In this document: in pieces, positions 36,098 through 43,868 of the stretch
How the letters are laid out: every line of letters begins with the position of its first letter
How positions within the stretch are numbered: the stretch's first letter is position 1
Assembly (NCBI RefSeq): GCF_013362815.1
Contig: NZ_JABFVK010000009.1
Location: 96,085-160,084, forward strand
DNA length: 64,000 nucleotides
Direction of reading: 5' to 3'
Source of the DNA: Hamadaea sp.
GTDB lineage: Bacteria > Actinomycetota > Actinomycetes > Mycobacteriales > Micromonosporaceae
Program-made: the position numbers and the translations under genes
The notes under the pieces: model-generated
The model's input: only the letters and a program-made list of their open reading frames with translations
The model's database searches: none
Told to the model about the DNA's origin: nothing

Positions 36098-36946
36098 CTA
36101 AGCGATCGAGTTCTGGTTGCCCTGCGCCTGGATCGACAGGTCCTGCGTGTCCGCCCAGTTCTGCAGCCGGTCCGCGTACGCCTGCTGGATCATCGGGTAG
36201 AAGCCCTGTCCGAACAGGACACGCAACGGCGGGTTGTCGGAGTCGACGATCTTGAGAAGCGTCGCGGCTGCCGCAGCGGGGTCGCCGGACGGCTGCTTGT
36301 CAACCATGGCGCTGATCCGCTGACGTAGCGGAAGGTACGCGTCCTTCGCCGCCGACATGTGACCGTTGTTGAGCGGATCGGGGTTCTTTCCGTCTCGGGT
36401 GGCGAACCCGGCGGGCTCGATGATCGTGACCTTGATCCCGAATCCGGCGACCTCCTGAGCGAGGCTCTCGTTGACTGCCTCCAGCGCCCATTTCGACGCC
36501 CCGTACGCACCGCCGAGCGGTGAGGCGATGAGCCCGGCCGCCGAGGACAGCTGGACGATGTGGCCGGAGCCTTGCTCGCGCAAGTACGGCAGGGCGGCTT
36601 GCACGACCCAGACTGCGCCGAACAGGTTGGTCTCCAACTGGTCGCGGAGGTCCTGTTCCGTCAGCTCCTCGACCGCGCCGATCTGGGCGTACCCGGCGTT
36701 GTTCACGACGACGTCGAGCCGCCCGAACCGTTCGTGCGTACGCCGGACGGCCTCGAAGACGGCCGGGCGGTCGGTCACGTCCATCGGCAACGGCAGAATC
36801 GCGTCACCGTAAGCGGCGACCAGATCAGCGAAGCCGTCCGTGGTCCGGGCGGTCGCCGCCACCCGATCGCCCCGCGACAACGCCGCCTCGACGAACTTGC
36901 GGCCGAGGCCACGGGACGAACCGGTGACGAACCAAACCTTGCTCAT
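36098..36946 (-). CDS. Short-chain dehydrogenase/reductase
   Basis: Classical SDR of 282 residues. The cofactor loop is VTGSSRGLGRKF at 8-19, with NNAGYAQIGAVEEL, catalytic Ser in VQLSSAAGL and YGASK. Arg13 after the first Gly-rich turn favours NADP. Substrate unknown. The ATG at 36946 has AAAGG 7 nt upstream; an upstream in-frame extension to 37189 covers non-coding-looking sequence. Confidence 0.92.
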   Translation of the reverse strand: MSKVWFVTGSSRGLGRKFVEAALSRGDRVAATARTTDGFADLVAAYGDAILPLPMDVTDRPAVFEAVRRTHERFGRLDVVVNNAGYAQIGAVEELTEQDLRDQLETNLFGAVWVVQAALPYLREQGSGHIVQLSSAAGLIASPLGGAYGASKWALEAVNESLAQEVAGFGIKVTIIEPAGFATRDGKNPDPLNNGHMSAAKDAYLPLRQRISAMVDKQPSGDPAAAAATLLKIVDSDNPPLRVLFGQGFYPMIQQAYADRLQNWADTQDLSIQAQGNQNSIA

Positions 36947-37117
36947 GAGATCGCCTTTCGAGATGGATTCGAGAGTCAGACTCGATGGGGCATGCCGCAC
37001 GATTCGGCGGTCACATTCATCGTCGGCGGCTCTGAACAGGCGATCAACGGCGAAGATCGGAACGCAGCGATAAGCCGGGATTATCGCCGGCGGCCGGTCG
37101 TCCGCGCTGAACAGGCA

Positions 37118-37175
37118 CCAGATCAGGGTTATGGGTCGTATTTCGCGCAAGATTCGACCGACATCCCTGATCTGG
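37118..37175. repeat. Inverted repeat downstream of the AfsR-like gene
   Basis: Arms CCAGATCAGGG (37118-37128) and CCCTGATCTGG (37165-37175) with a 36-nt loop, between the AfsR-like stop (37211, minus strand) and the SDR start. It may end the AfsR-like transcript or act as an operator for the SDR gene. The rest of 36947-37210 shows no gene. Confidence 0.65.
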
Positions 37176-37210
37176 CGCCAACAAGCCAAGCTGATTAGGC
37201 GGTGGTCCGG

Positions 37211-40200
37211 TCAGGTCGTCGCGGCACGCGCGGCTTGCAGCGCCTCTTCGCGGCTCATCGCCTGCCCAGCCGCGAGCGCCTCGGCAAAGGCCTCCGGGCC
37301 GATCTGCTGCTGAGTAGCGCTCAAGACCCGCCGGGTGTCCTGGTCCTCGGTGCGACGCCCGGGGTGCACCGCTCGGCCCGCACCGAGAAGGAGCGCCGCG
37401 CGTACGCCGTCGCCGTTGAGCTGGGCGACGGCGGCCAGGCCGTTGACGGCGTCGGCGGCGAGCAGATAGTTGTGGTGTTCCAGCGCTTCATCGAGGAGAG
37501 CGCGGTAGTGCCCGACCGCCTCGTCGGCCTGCCCCGCGGCGACCGCGATCCAGCCGAGACCGCGGAGGGCCTTCAACCGCAGGAACCGCGAGTCCGCGTC
37601 CGGGCTGGCCGTGGCGAGCGCCGTCGCGTACTGCGCCGCCGCTTCGGCCAGGTCACCCTGCGATCGAGCCACATCTCCCAGGCCCTGGTGCAGTTCCGGA
37701 ACGTCGCGGTGGCCGGCCCGGGCGGCGGTCTGGGCGGCTCGCGCCAGGTCGGCTCGCGCGGCGTCGAGATCTCCGGTGAGGGTATGCACCTTGGCCCGCC
37801 GGCACAGCAGGTCGGTCAGCGTGGCGGTCGCGGTCGGAGTCTGCGCCACGGTGTCGATGGCGCTGCTCATCAGTGACAGCGTCGCGGGCCAGTTCCCGCG
37901 CCACGCCGCCAACTCGGCCAGTGAGTCGAGCGCATTCGTGGCGCCCCAACGCTCGCCGACCGCGCGGAACCCGTCGAGCGCTCGGACCAGGGCGGCCTCG
38001 GCCAGTTCGGTTTCGCCCCGGACGATGTGGCGGTCGCCGCGGAAGAGCTCGGCGGTGGCCTGCGACCAGTCGTCCGTCGCGGGTGGACGGTCGATGTCCC
38101 GGCACAGCACCGCCGTGGCGGGCCAGCGCGGCGGCCGGTCGGCGATCATTCGCGTCGCGTACGCCAGACGCCGGGACGCCGCGAGATCCGCGCTCGGCGT
38201 CGCCATCGCGTTGGAGGCGCACAACGCGTACTCCTCGGCGAGGTCGTCGGGTGGGGTGTCGCCGATCCGGGTCAACAGCTCGGCACACAACACCGCACCC
38301 TCGTGGCGCAGTCCGCCTTGGTACCAGTACCACGACATGGCGGCGGCCATCCGCAGCGCCTGTCCCGGATCGTCGGCTGCCGTCCAGCGCAGCGCCGTCC
38401 GCAGGTCGTCGTTCTCGGCGGTCAGCCGGTCCAGCCAGGCCAGTTGCTCCGAGCCCCGCAGGTACGCGTCTGCGGTGACGGTGAGCTGCGCGAAGTACTC
38501 CGCGTGCGCACGGCGTACGCGGGACTCCTCGCCGGCCTCGGCGAGCCGCTCGGCGCAGAACGCACGAATCGTCTGGAGCATCCGGTAGCGGCCACCGGAA
38601 TAGTCCACGAAGGACTTCTCGACGAGCCCCGCCAGCAGGTCGGGCACGTCGGCCGCCGGCAGACCGCAGACGGCGGTGGCCGACGCGACGGTCGCGCCCC
38701 CGGCGAACGCGGTGAGCCGCCGAGCGAGCGTACGCTCGGCGGGATCGAGCAGCTCCCAGCTCCACTCGGCCACCGCCCGCAACGACTGATGCCGTGGTTC
38801 GGCCGCCCGGCTGCCTCTCGACAACAGGCGGAAGCGATCGGACAGCCCGGCGGCGATCTCGGCCGGGGTAAGCGAACGTAGCCTCGCCGCCGCGAGTTCG
38901 ATGGCCAACGGCAGACCGTCCAGCTCAGCACAGATGCGTACCACATGGTCGATCTCGGTCTCGTCGACCCGGAAGTCCCGACGGACCGTCCGCGCCCGGT
39001 CAGCGAAGAGGCGTACCGCCGGGCTGTCGATCTGCTCGGACAGTGACGAGTCTGCGGCGGCGACACCGAGCCGGCGCAGCGGGAAGAGCGTCTCCCCAGT
39101 GACGCCCAGCGACTCGCGGCTGGTGGCGAGGATTCGCAGCTGGGGACACGCGGCCAGCAACCGGTACGCGAGCCGGGCGGTGTCGTCGACGATGTGCTCG
39201 CAGTTGTCCAGGATGATCAAGAGCGGCCGGTCGGCGAGCGCTGCCACCAGATGTGCCTCGGCGGCCGGCGGGCCGGCGGTCGACAGCAGCCCCGGCTCGT
39301 TCAAGCCCAGCGCCGCGCTGATGGTCTGGCCCAGCAGCCGTGCGTCGCTCAGGCGCGCGAGCTCGATGAATGCGACTTCGCCGGGCAGTGTGGCGGCGGC
39401 CTCGATCGCGAGCCGGGTCTTGCCGGTGCCTCCGGGCCCGATGACGGTGATGAGCCGTTCGCGACCGAGCAGCTCGACGAGCTGGGCGAGGTCCTCTTCG
39501 CGCCCGATGAAACTCGTCAGCTGCGCGGGCGGTCGCCGCGGCCCGGGCGACGGGCGATCCCGCAGGATGGCCAGGTGGGCGGCGGCGAGCTCAGCCGACG
39601 GGTCGGCGCCCAGGTCCGAAGCCAGCAACCGGCGCGTCCGCTCATACAGCTCGAGCGCCTCGGCCTGCCGGCCGGAACGGTAGAGCGCCCGCATCAGCAG
39701 CGCACACGCGCGTTCGCGGAGGGGATGCTCACGGAGGAGCTCGGACAGCTCTGCGACAACGGCGACGTGATCGTCCCGAGCGAGCGCCGCCTCGGCGTGG
39801 TCCTCGATCGCGGCCAATCGCAGCTGGACGAGCCGGGTCACGTGGGGGTGCAGGAACGCGATATCGGGCAGATCGGGCACAGCGCGCCCCCGCCACAGCT
39901 CCAAGGCCCGAGACAGCAGCTCCTCGGCGGCCGCCGGATCGGCAGTCAGGAGGCGACGGCCATCCGCGGCGAGCCGGCTGAACAGGTGCGCGTCGACCGA
40001 CTCGGGGTCGGCGTCGAGGCGGTATCCGGCCGGACCCGACTCGATGACGGCTCCGGTTCCCCGGACCAGCCGGCGCAGCCGGGACACCTGCCCGTGCAGG
40101 GCGTTGGCCGCGTCGGCCAGCGGGCCGTCGGCGTACAGACCCTCGATCAGCCGGTCGGTGCTGACCGTCCGATCCGCCTCCAGCAGCAACAATGCAAGAA

Positions 40201-40309
40201 TCGCCTGGCGTTTGGCGCCGCTGATCGCGACACCGGTCCCGTCCAGCTGCCGGATCTCGACCGCGCCCAGAATGCTGAACAGCGGGGTCACGGAAGGGCT
40301 CGGCGTCAT
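37211..40309 (-). CDS. AfsR/SARP-like STAND regulator (wHTH-BTAD-NB-ARC-TPR)
   Basis: About 1032-residue transcription regulator. An OmpR-type winged helix (FSILGAVEIRQLDG, then GAKRQAILALLLLEADRTV) is followed by a bacterial transcriptional activation domain (VDAHLFSRLAADGRRLL, LYRSGRQAEALELYERTR). An NB-ARC/STAND ATPase has P-loop VIGPGGTGKTRLAIEAA and Walker B PLLIILDNCEHI. The C-terminus is TPR-rich (about 640-1010). Such proteins control secondary metabolism or stress operons. No target is adjacent. The start is uncertain between 40309 and 40348; neither has a well-spaced ribosome site. Confidence 0.92.
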   Translation of the reverse strand: MTPSPSVTPLFSILGAVEIRQLDGTGVAISGAKRQAILALLLLEADRTVSTDRLIEGLYADGPLADAANALHGQVSRLRRLVRGTGAVIESGPAGYRLDADPESVDAHLFSRLAADGRRLLTADPAAAEELLSRALELWRGRAVPDLPDIAFLHPHVTRLVQLRLAAIEDHAEAALARDDHVAVVAELSELLREHPLRERACALLMRALYRSGRQAEALELYERTRRLLASDLGADPSAELAAAHLAILRDRPSPGPRRPPAQLTSFIGREEDLAQLVELLGRERLITVIGPGGTGKTRLAIEAAATLPGEVAFIELARLSDARLLGQTISAALGLNEPGLLSTAGPPAAEAHLVAALADRPLLIILDNCEHIVDDTARLAYRLLAACPQLRILATSRESLGVTGETLFPLRRLGVAAADSSLSEQIDSPAVRLFADRARTVRRDFRVDETEIDHVVRICAELDGLPLAIELAAARLRSLTPAEIAAGLSDRFRLLSRGSRAAEPRHQSLRAVAEWSWELLDPAERTLARRLTAFAGGATVASATAVCGLPAADVPDLLAGLVEKSFVDYSGGRYRMLQTIRAFCAERLAEAGEESRVRRAHAEYFAQLTVTADAYLRGSEQLAWLDRLTAENDDLRTALRWTAADDPGQALRMAAAMSWYWYQGGLRHEGAVLCAELLTRIGDTPPDDLAEEYALCASNAMATPSADLAASRRLAYATRMIADRPPRWPATAVLCRDIDRPPATDDWSQATAELFRGDRHIVRGETELAEAALVRALDGFRAVGERWGATNALDSLAELAAWRGNWPATLSLMSSAIDTVAQTPTATATLTDLLCRRAKVHTLTGDLDAARADLARAAQTAARAGHRDVPELHQGLGDVARSQGDLAEAAAQYATALATASPDADSRFLRLKALRGLGWIAVAAGQADEAVGHYRALLDEALEHHNYLLAADAVNGLAAVAQLNGDGVRAALLLGAGRAVHPGRRTEDQDTRRVLSATQQQIGPEAFAEALAAGQAMSREEALQAARAATT

Positions 40310-40387
40310 CGCTCCTGCACCTGGATCTTGGCGGGCGTGGACTGCCATCCTAGAGCCGCAGGCCGGGTACGCCCCGCCGGGCAGGCC

Positions 40388-40927
40388 TCACGCTGCCCCT
40401 TCGTCGCGGAGCTTGCCGCTGCGAGACACCGTCGGATCGGTGCACGAGGCGAGGTCGAAGCAGCACGGCCGCCGCTTGCCGTGATCCATCTTCGACAGGC
40501 TCACCTCGACCCGCCGCTGTCGGGTGGACGGATTCGCCGTCGCGTTGACCCAGCGCACCCATTCCCAGCGCGCCATCGGCGTGATGTCCGCCCAGACCTC
40601 CTGGATCCGGGCGGGCGCGGCCTCCAGGGCGTCGGCGAAATCGGCGGGGAGCTCCGGTTCCGGCCAGTCCTTGACCGGCTCGAGGCAGACGTCGACGACA
40701 TCGCCGGGTGCGGCACCGGTCGCCTTCCGCAGTTCCTCGCCGACCCGGATCCAGTGGCCTTTCATTCCATCCGGCTCGACCACCGAGTCGAAGGCGTGAC
40801 CGTTCACGGATCCCGTGACGGCGACCTGGCCGCGCGAGGGCAACCTGCGGCTCGCCTCCCCAGGCATCCGCACGATGACCGAGGTGGCGATGGTTTCGAG
40901 GGGGGCTTCGAAGCGGATCGGGCTCAC
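40388..40927 (-). CDS. DUF1905 / YdeI-OmdA-associated protein
   Basis: 179 residues: an N-terminal DUF1905 beta-barrel (GQVAVTGSVNGHAFDSVVEP, WIRVGEELRKATGAAPGDVV) and a C-terminal YdeI/OmdA segment (VWADITPMARWEWVRWVNAT, then RRRVEVSLSKM-type basic helix). Family function is unclear; some members sit in stress regulons. The short CCF...C tail (CCFDLASC) is unusual. It diverges from the APH gene across a repeat-filled 311-bp gap. Confidence 0.85.
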   Translation of the reverse strand: MSPIRFEAPLETIATSVIVRMPGEASRRLPSRGQVAVTGSVNGHAFDSVVEPDGMKGHWIRVGEELRKATGAAPGDVVDVCLEPVKDWPEPELPADFADALEAAPARIQEVWADITPMARWEWVRWVNATANPSTRQRRVEVSLSKMDHGKRRPCCFDLASCTDPTVSRSGKLRDEGAA

Positions 40928-41011
40928 GAAGGTCAGAATCCCAGGTCAGGCCGCTGCGGGTCAATTCCGCCCCGGGGCGGCCTTCGCTGCTTGGGCGTCG
41001 CCGGGACATCA

Positions 41012-41157
41012 AAGATCGAGTGCCCCTGGCCAGCGATTTCAGCAGCCAACCGGAGATCAAGTACCCGCAGCCAGCGCTCAAGGGCCGCTTCGGCGCTGAT
41101 GGTTGGTACTTGATCTCTGAATTCGCCGCTTCAGCGCTGACCACGGGTACTTGATCT
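41012..41157. repeat. Clustered 30-bp repeats in a divergent promoter region
   Basis: Two direct copies of GCTTC(R)GCGCTGA-N5-GGTACTTGATCT, at 41087-41116 and 41128-41157 (24 of 30 positions equal), face one inverted copy at 41054-41085. A weaker inverted copy lies around 41012-41046. GAGATCAAGTACC (41053-41065) and GGTACTTGATCTC (41105-41117) are perfect inverted arms. The 40928-41238 gap holds no gene. Confidence 0.8.
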
Positions 41158-41238
41158 TGCAGCAGGTGCGGCGAGCGCGCCGAGTGGAGCCGAGTAAATC
41201 GGTGTACACGCGTCGGAGCGCGCGGGCAGGATCGCCGC

Positions 41239-42204
41239 ATGGACGAGCCGGCGCGGAAACTCCTGAACCGCTGGGGCATCCCAGCGGACGCGACCGCCAC
41301 ACCGACCGACCACGGTACGAACAATCGCACTTTCCGAGTGACCTCGGCAGACCACTGCTGGTACCTGCGGATCAGCAAGACTTCGTCGACGGCGCAAGTG
41401 GAGGCGGAACATCGGTTGCTCGCTCGGCTGAGTCAGTCGGGTCTGCCTTTCGCAGTGCCGAAGCCGCTCGCGTTGCCGGACGGTTCAACCGTCGCCGAGA
41501 CACCGGATGGGCCAGCTTCCCTGTGTACGCGCATCGCAGGCGTACGGCCTGATCTCGGGAAGGAAGCCGCACTTGAGCAGTTCGGCTGGGCGGCGGCCCG
41601 CTTGAGTGATGCGCTGGCCGCCGTTCCGCGGCCGGACACGCCGTACGACTGGGGCGGCGGGCCGCTCGAGGATCTGCCCGACCTCAGTGCGCTGGTCCGA
41701 GAGCTCGCCGACGACGAGGGCCGGGTTCTTCGGACGGGCGCCGAGCGGGCGGTCGCCGCGTGGGAACGGATGGCGGGACGGTTGCCGACCCAGGTGGTGC
41801 ACGCCGACCTGGCCGCGTCGAACGTGCTCGTCGATCCCGGCACCGGCGCCGTGACGGGCGTACTGGACTTCGAGCTGACCGGTCACTGGATTCGGGTGAT
41901 CGAGGTGACCGTCGCGTTGGCGCTGTCCGGCGCGGTCACCGGGCCGGACTGGCCGCGACGGGCCGCCGCTCTCGCTCGCGGTGGTTCGTGGGGTGGTCGG
42001 CTCACGCCGATCGAACTGGCGGCGCTGCCCGATCTGCTCCTCCTGCGGGCGGTCGCGTCCACGCTTTGGCGCGCCGATCGCTGGCGGCGTGGCCTGTCGA
42101 GCCGGGTCGAGGTGACCGACCGTCTCCGGGTGCTGGCCGAGGCGTTGCGCTGGCGGGATGCCGAGGGCGACCGATTGAGCGACATCGTCGCGGCTGCGAT
42201 CTGA
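41239..42204 (+). CDS. Aminoglycoside-phosphotransferase-fold kinase
   Basis: Small-molecule kinase of 321 residues. The catalytic loop VHADLAASNVLVD has His188, Asp190 and Asn195, and the metal-binding Asp210 is in GVLDFELTG. Glu57 in VEAEHRLLARL fits the N-lobe. The group includes antibiotic kinases, homoserine kinase type II and choline kinases, so the substrate cannot be named. The start has GCAGGA about 9 nt upstream. Confidence 0.88.
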   Translation: MDEPARKLLNRWGIPADATATPTDHGTNNRTFRVTSADHCWYLRISKTSSTAQVEAEHRLLARLSQSGLPFAVPKPLALPDGSTVAETPDGPASLCTRIAGVRPDLGKEAALEQFGWAAARLSDALAAVPRPDTPYDWGGGPLEDLPDLSALVRELADDEGRVLRTGAERAVAAWERMAGRLPTQVVHADLAASNVLVDPGTGAVTGVLDFELTGHWIRVIEVTVALALSGAVTGPDWPRRAAALARGGSWGGRLTPIELAALPDLLLLRAVASTLWRADRWRRGLSSRVEVTDRLRVLAEALRWRDAEGDRLSDIVAAAI

Positions 42205-42287
42205 GCCCGCAGCCTCGAGCACGCAGTGACGGAACCCGCGCCGTACAAAACCGCGCCGTAAGTAACCCACACCGTGACGTGACGCAC

Positions 42288-42305
42288 CGTGACAGGAGTG
42301 TCACG
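42288..42305. promoter_or_regulatory. Palindrome upstream of the secreted protease
   Basis: CGTGACA-GGAG-TGTCACG, a 7-bp inverted repeat 130 bp before the protease start, next to repeated CACCGTGAC words (about 42270-42293). Operator candidate. Nothing else is seen in the 230-bp gap. Confidence 0.5.
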
Positions 42306-42434
42306 ACGAAGCTGTCCCCCAGCCTGCATAGAACCGGCCTTTCGGACGAACAGTGACCCCTTGAGTAGTGATCGACCAATCTAAATACTGGCCGAAGCGG
42401 ATCTACAGATCCGAACGCCTCGTGGGGAGGAATC

Positions 42435-43298
42435 ATGAGAATCCAGCTCGACCAGGCCGCTCGACGACTGGTCGCGATCGCCGGTGCCATCGCGCTCGGC
42501 GTGGTCGCGATCCCAGCGGCCGCCGCGGCCGCGCCGCATTACAGCGACGCCCAGCTGGCGGCGGCGTCCGCCGCGGTCGACGCCTCCGGTGTCGACGGCA
42601 TCTCCTGGTATGTCGACTCCGCGTCCGGCCGGGTCGTCGTGACCGCCGACAAGTCGGTCGACGCCGCCGAACTGGCGACGCTCAAGAATGCTGCCGGTGT
42701 CCGCGCCGGAGCGCTCAAGATCCAGCGTACGGAGGGTGTCTTCAGCCCTCTGCTGGCGGCCGGCGACGCCATCTACGGCGGCAGCTACCGCTGCTCGCTC
42801 GGCTTCAACGTCGTCAGCGGCAGCACGTACTACTTCCTGACCGCCGGGCACTGCGCCTCGCTGGCCAGCACGTGGTACACCAACTCGTCGCACACCACGC
42901 TGATCGGCGGCAACGTCGGCTACAGCTTCCCCGGTGACGACTACGCGCTGGTCCGTTACGACAACACGTCGCTCTCGCACTCCGGCGGCTATTCGCTCGC
43001 GGACGCGTACGTGGGTGAGAAGGTCACCCGTGACGGCTCCACCACCGGCGTCCACTCGGGCACCGTCACGGCGCTCAACGTCTCTGTCCGCTACTCCGGC
43101 CACCCCGGTGGCAGGGTCAGCGGCCTGATCCAGACCACCGTGTGCGCCGAGGGCGGCGACTCCGGCGGCCCGCTCTACGACGGCAGCAAGGCCCTCGGGC
43201 TGACCTCCGGCGGCAGCGGCAACTGCTCCACCGGCGGCACGACGTTCTTCCAGCCGGTACGCGAGGCGGCCAACGCCTACGGTGTGACCATCCTCTGA
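42435..43298 (+). CDS. Secreted S1-family serine protease, alpha-lytic/streptogrisin type
   Basis: 287-residue extracellular protease. Signal peptide 1 to about 33 ([20 protein letters not shown]), a propeptide to about residue 110, then the mature domain from about AIYGG. The triad is His139 (LTAGHC), Asp169 (GDDYALVRY) and Ser243 (AEGGDSGGP). The Cys120-Cys140 pair and a later Cys237/Cys263 pair fit the family's disulfides. The propeptide is shorter than in alpha-lytic protease and is expected to be a folding chaperone. A GGGGAGG site is 5 nt from the ATG, and a hairpin follows. Confidence 0.94.
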   Translation: MRIQLDQAARRLVAIAGAIALGVVAIPAAAAAAPHYSDAQLAAASAAVDASGVDGISWYVDSASGRVVVTADKSVDAAELATLKNAAGVRAGALKIQRTEGVFSPLLAAGDAIYGGSYRCSLGFNVVSGSTYYFLTAGHCASLASTWYTNSSHTTLIGGNVGYSFPGDDYALVRYDNTSLSHSGGYSLADAYVGEKVTRDGSTTGVHSGTVTALNVSVRYSGHPGGRVSGLIQTTVCAEGGDSGGPLYDGSKALGLTSGGSGNCSTGGTTFFQPVREAANAYGVTIL

Positions 43299-43322
43299 CA
43301 GTACGAGCCGCCGAGAAGCGAG

Positions 43323-43358
43323 GGGGCCCGGCCCGGCAGACGCGCCGAGCCGGGCCCC
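43323..43358 (+). terminator. Terminator after the protease gene
   Basis: Arms GGGGCCCGGC (43323-43332) and GCCGGGCCCC (43349-43358), 24 bp after the stop; no T-run. Confidence 0.75.
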
Positions 43359-43457
43359 GACCACGTAATCAACCGAACAGCCGATGTCATGTCACGTTTG
43401 GTGACGGGGATAACTCGACTCGACCAGCACTGATAGCGGTGGGTAACCTCGCTGCCG

Positions 43458-43868
43458 ATGCGTTCGCACAGTCTGCGCCCGTCCGGCCCACCCGTCCGGG
43501 AGCACGCCGACCCCAGCACCCGGCCCGTCTTCGTCGACCGGTCGGGGCGTCGCCGACGCTTGATCACCATCCTGGGCGGTGCTTTCGGCGTACTCCTTCT
43601 GCTGGGTCTGATCGGTCTTGGTGCGAGCCTGATCGGCGGCGGACCAGCGCAACTTCCCGGGTGGCCGGGCCATGACGGAGCCGCGGAGCCCAAGCCGTCG
43701 GCGGTCGTTGAGCCGAGCAAGGCACCGAGCCCGAGCTCGGCCGAGACCACGCGGACGGCCCCGACCAGCAGCGTGACGCCGGCCGCGACGGCCAAGACCA
43801 CGACGCCGCCCGGCCGGGTCAACACGCACCGGCCCACGGCGAAGCCGAGCAACACCCGCAAGCCATGA
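43458..43868 (+). CDS. Single-pass membrane protein with Ser/Thr/Pro-rich tail
   Basis: 136 residues: basic cytoplasmic start (RSGRRRRL), one membrane helix at about 35-60 (LITILGGAFGVLLLLGLIGL), then a low-complexity Ala/Pro/Ser/Thr exterior tail to the end (AKTTTPPGRVNTHRPTAK). Its stop overlaps the start of the deacetylase-glycosyltransferase gene (ATGA), so it is probably an accessory to that enzyme at the membrane. No family recognised. Confidence 0.75.
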   Translation: MRSHSLRPSGPPVREHADPSTRPVFVDRSGRRRRLITILGGAFGVLLLLGLIGLGASLIGGGPAQLPGWPGHDGAAEPKPSAVVEPSKAPSPSSAETTRTAPTSSVTPAATAKTTTPPGRVNTHRPTAKPSNTRKP

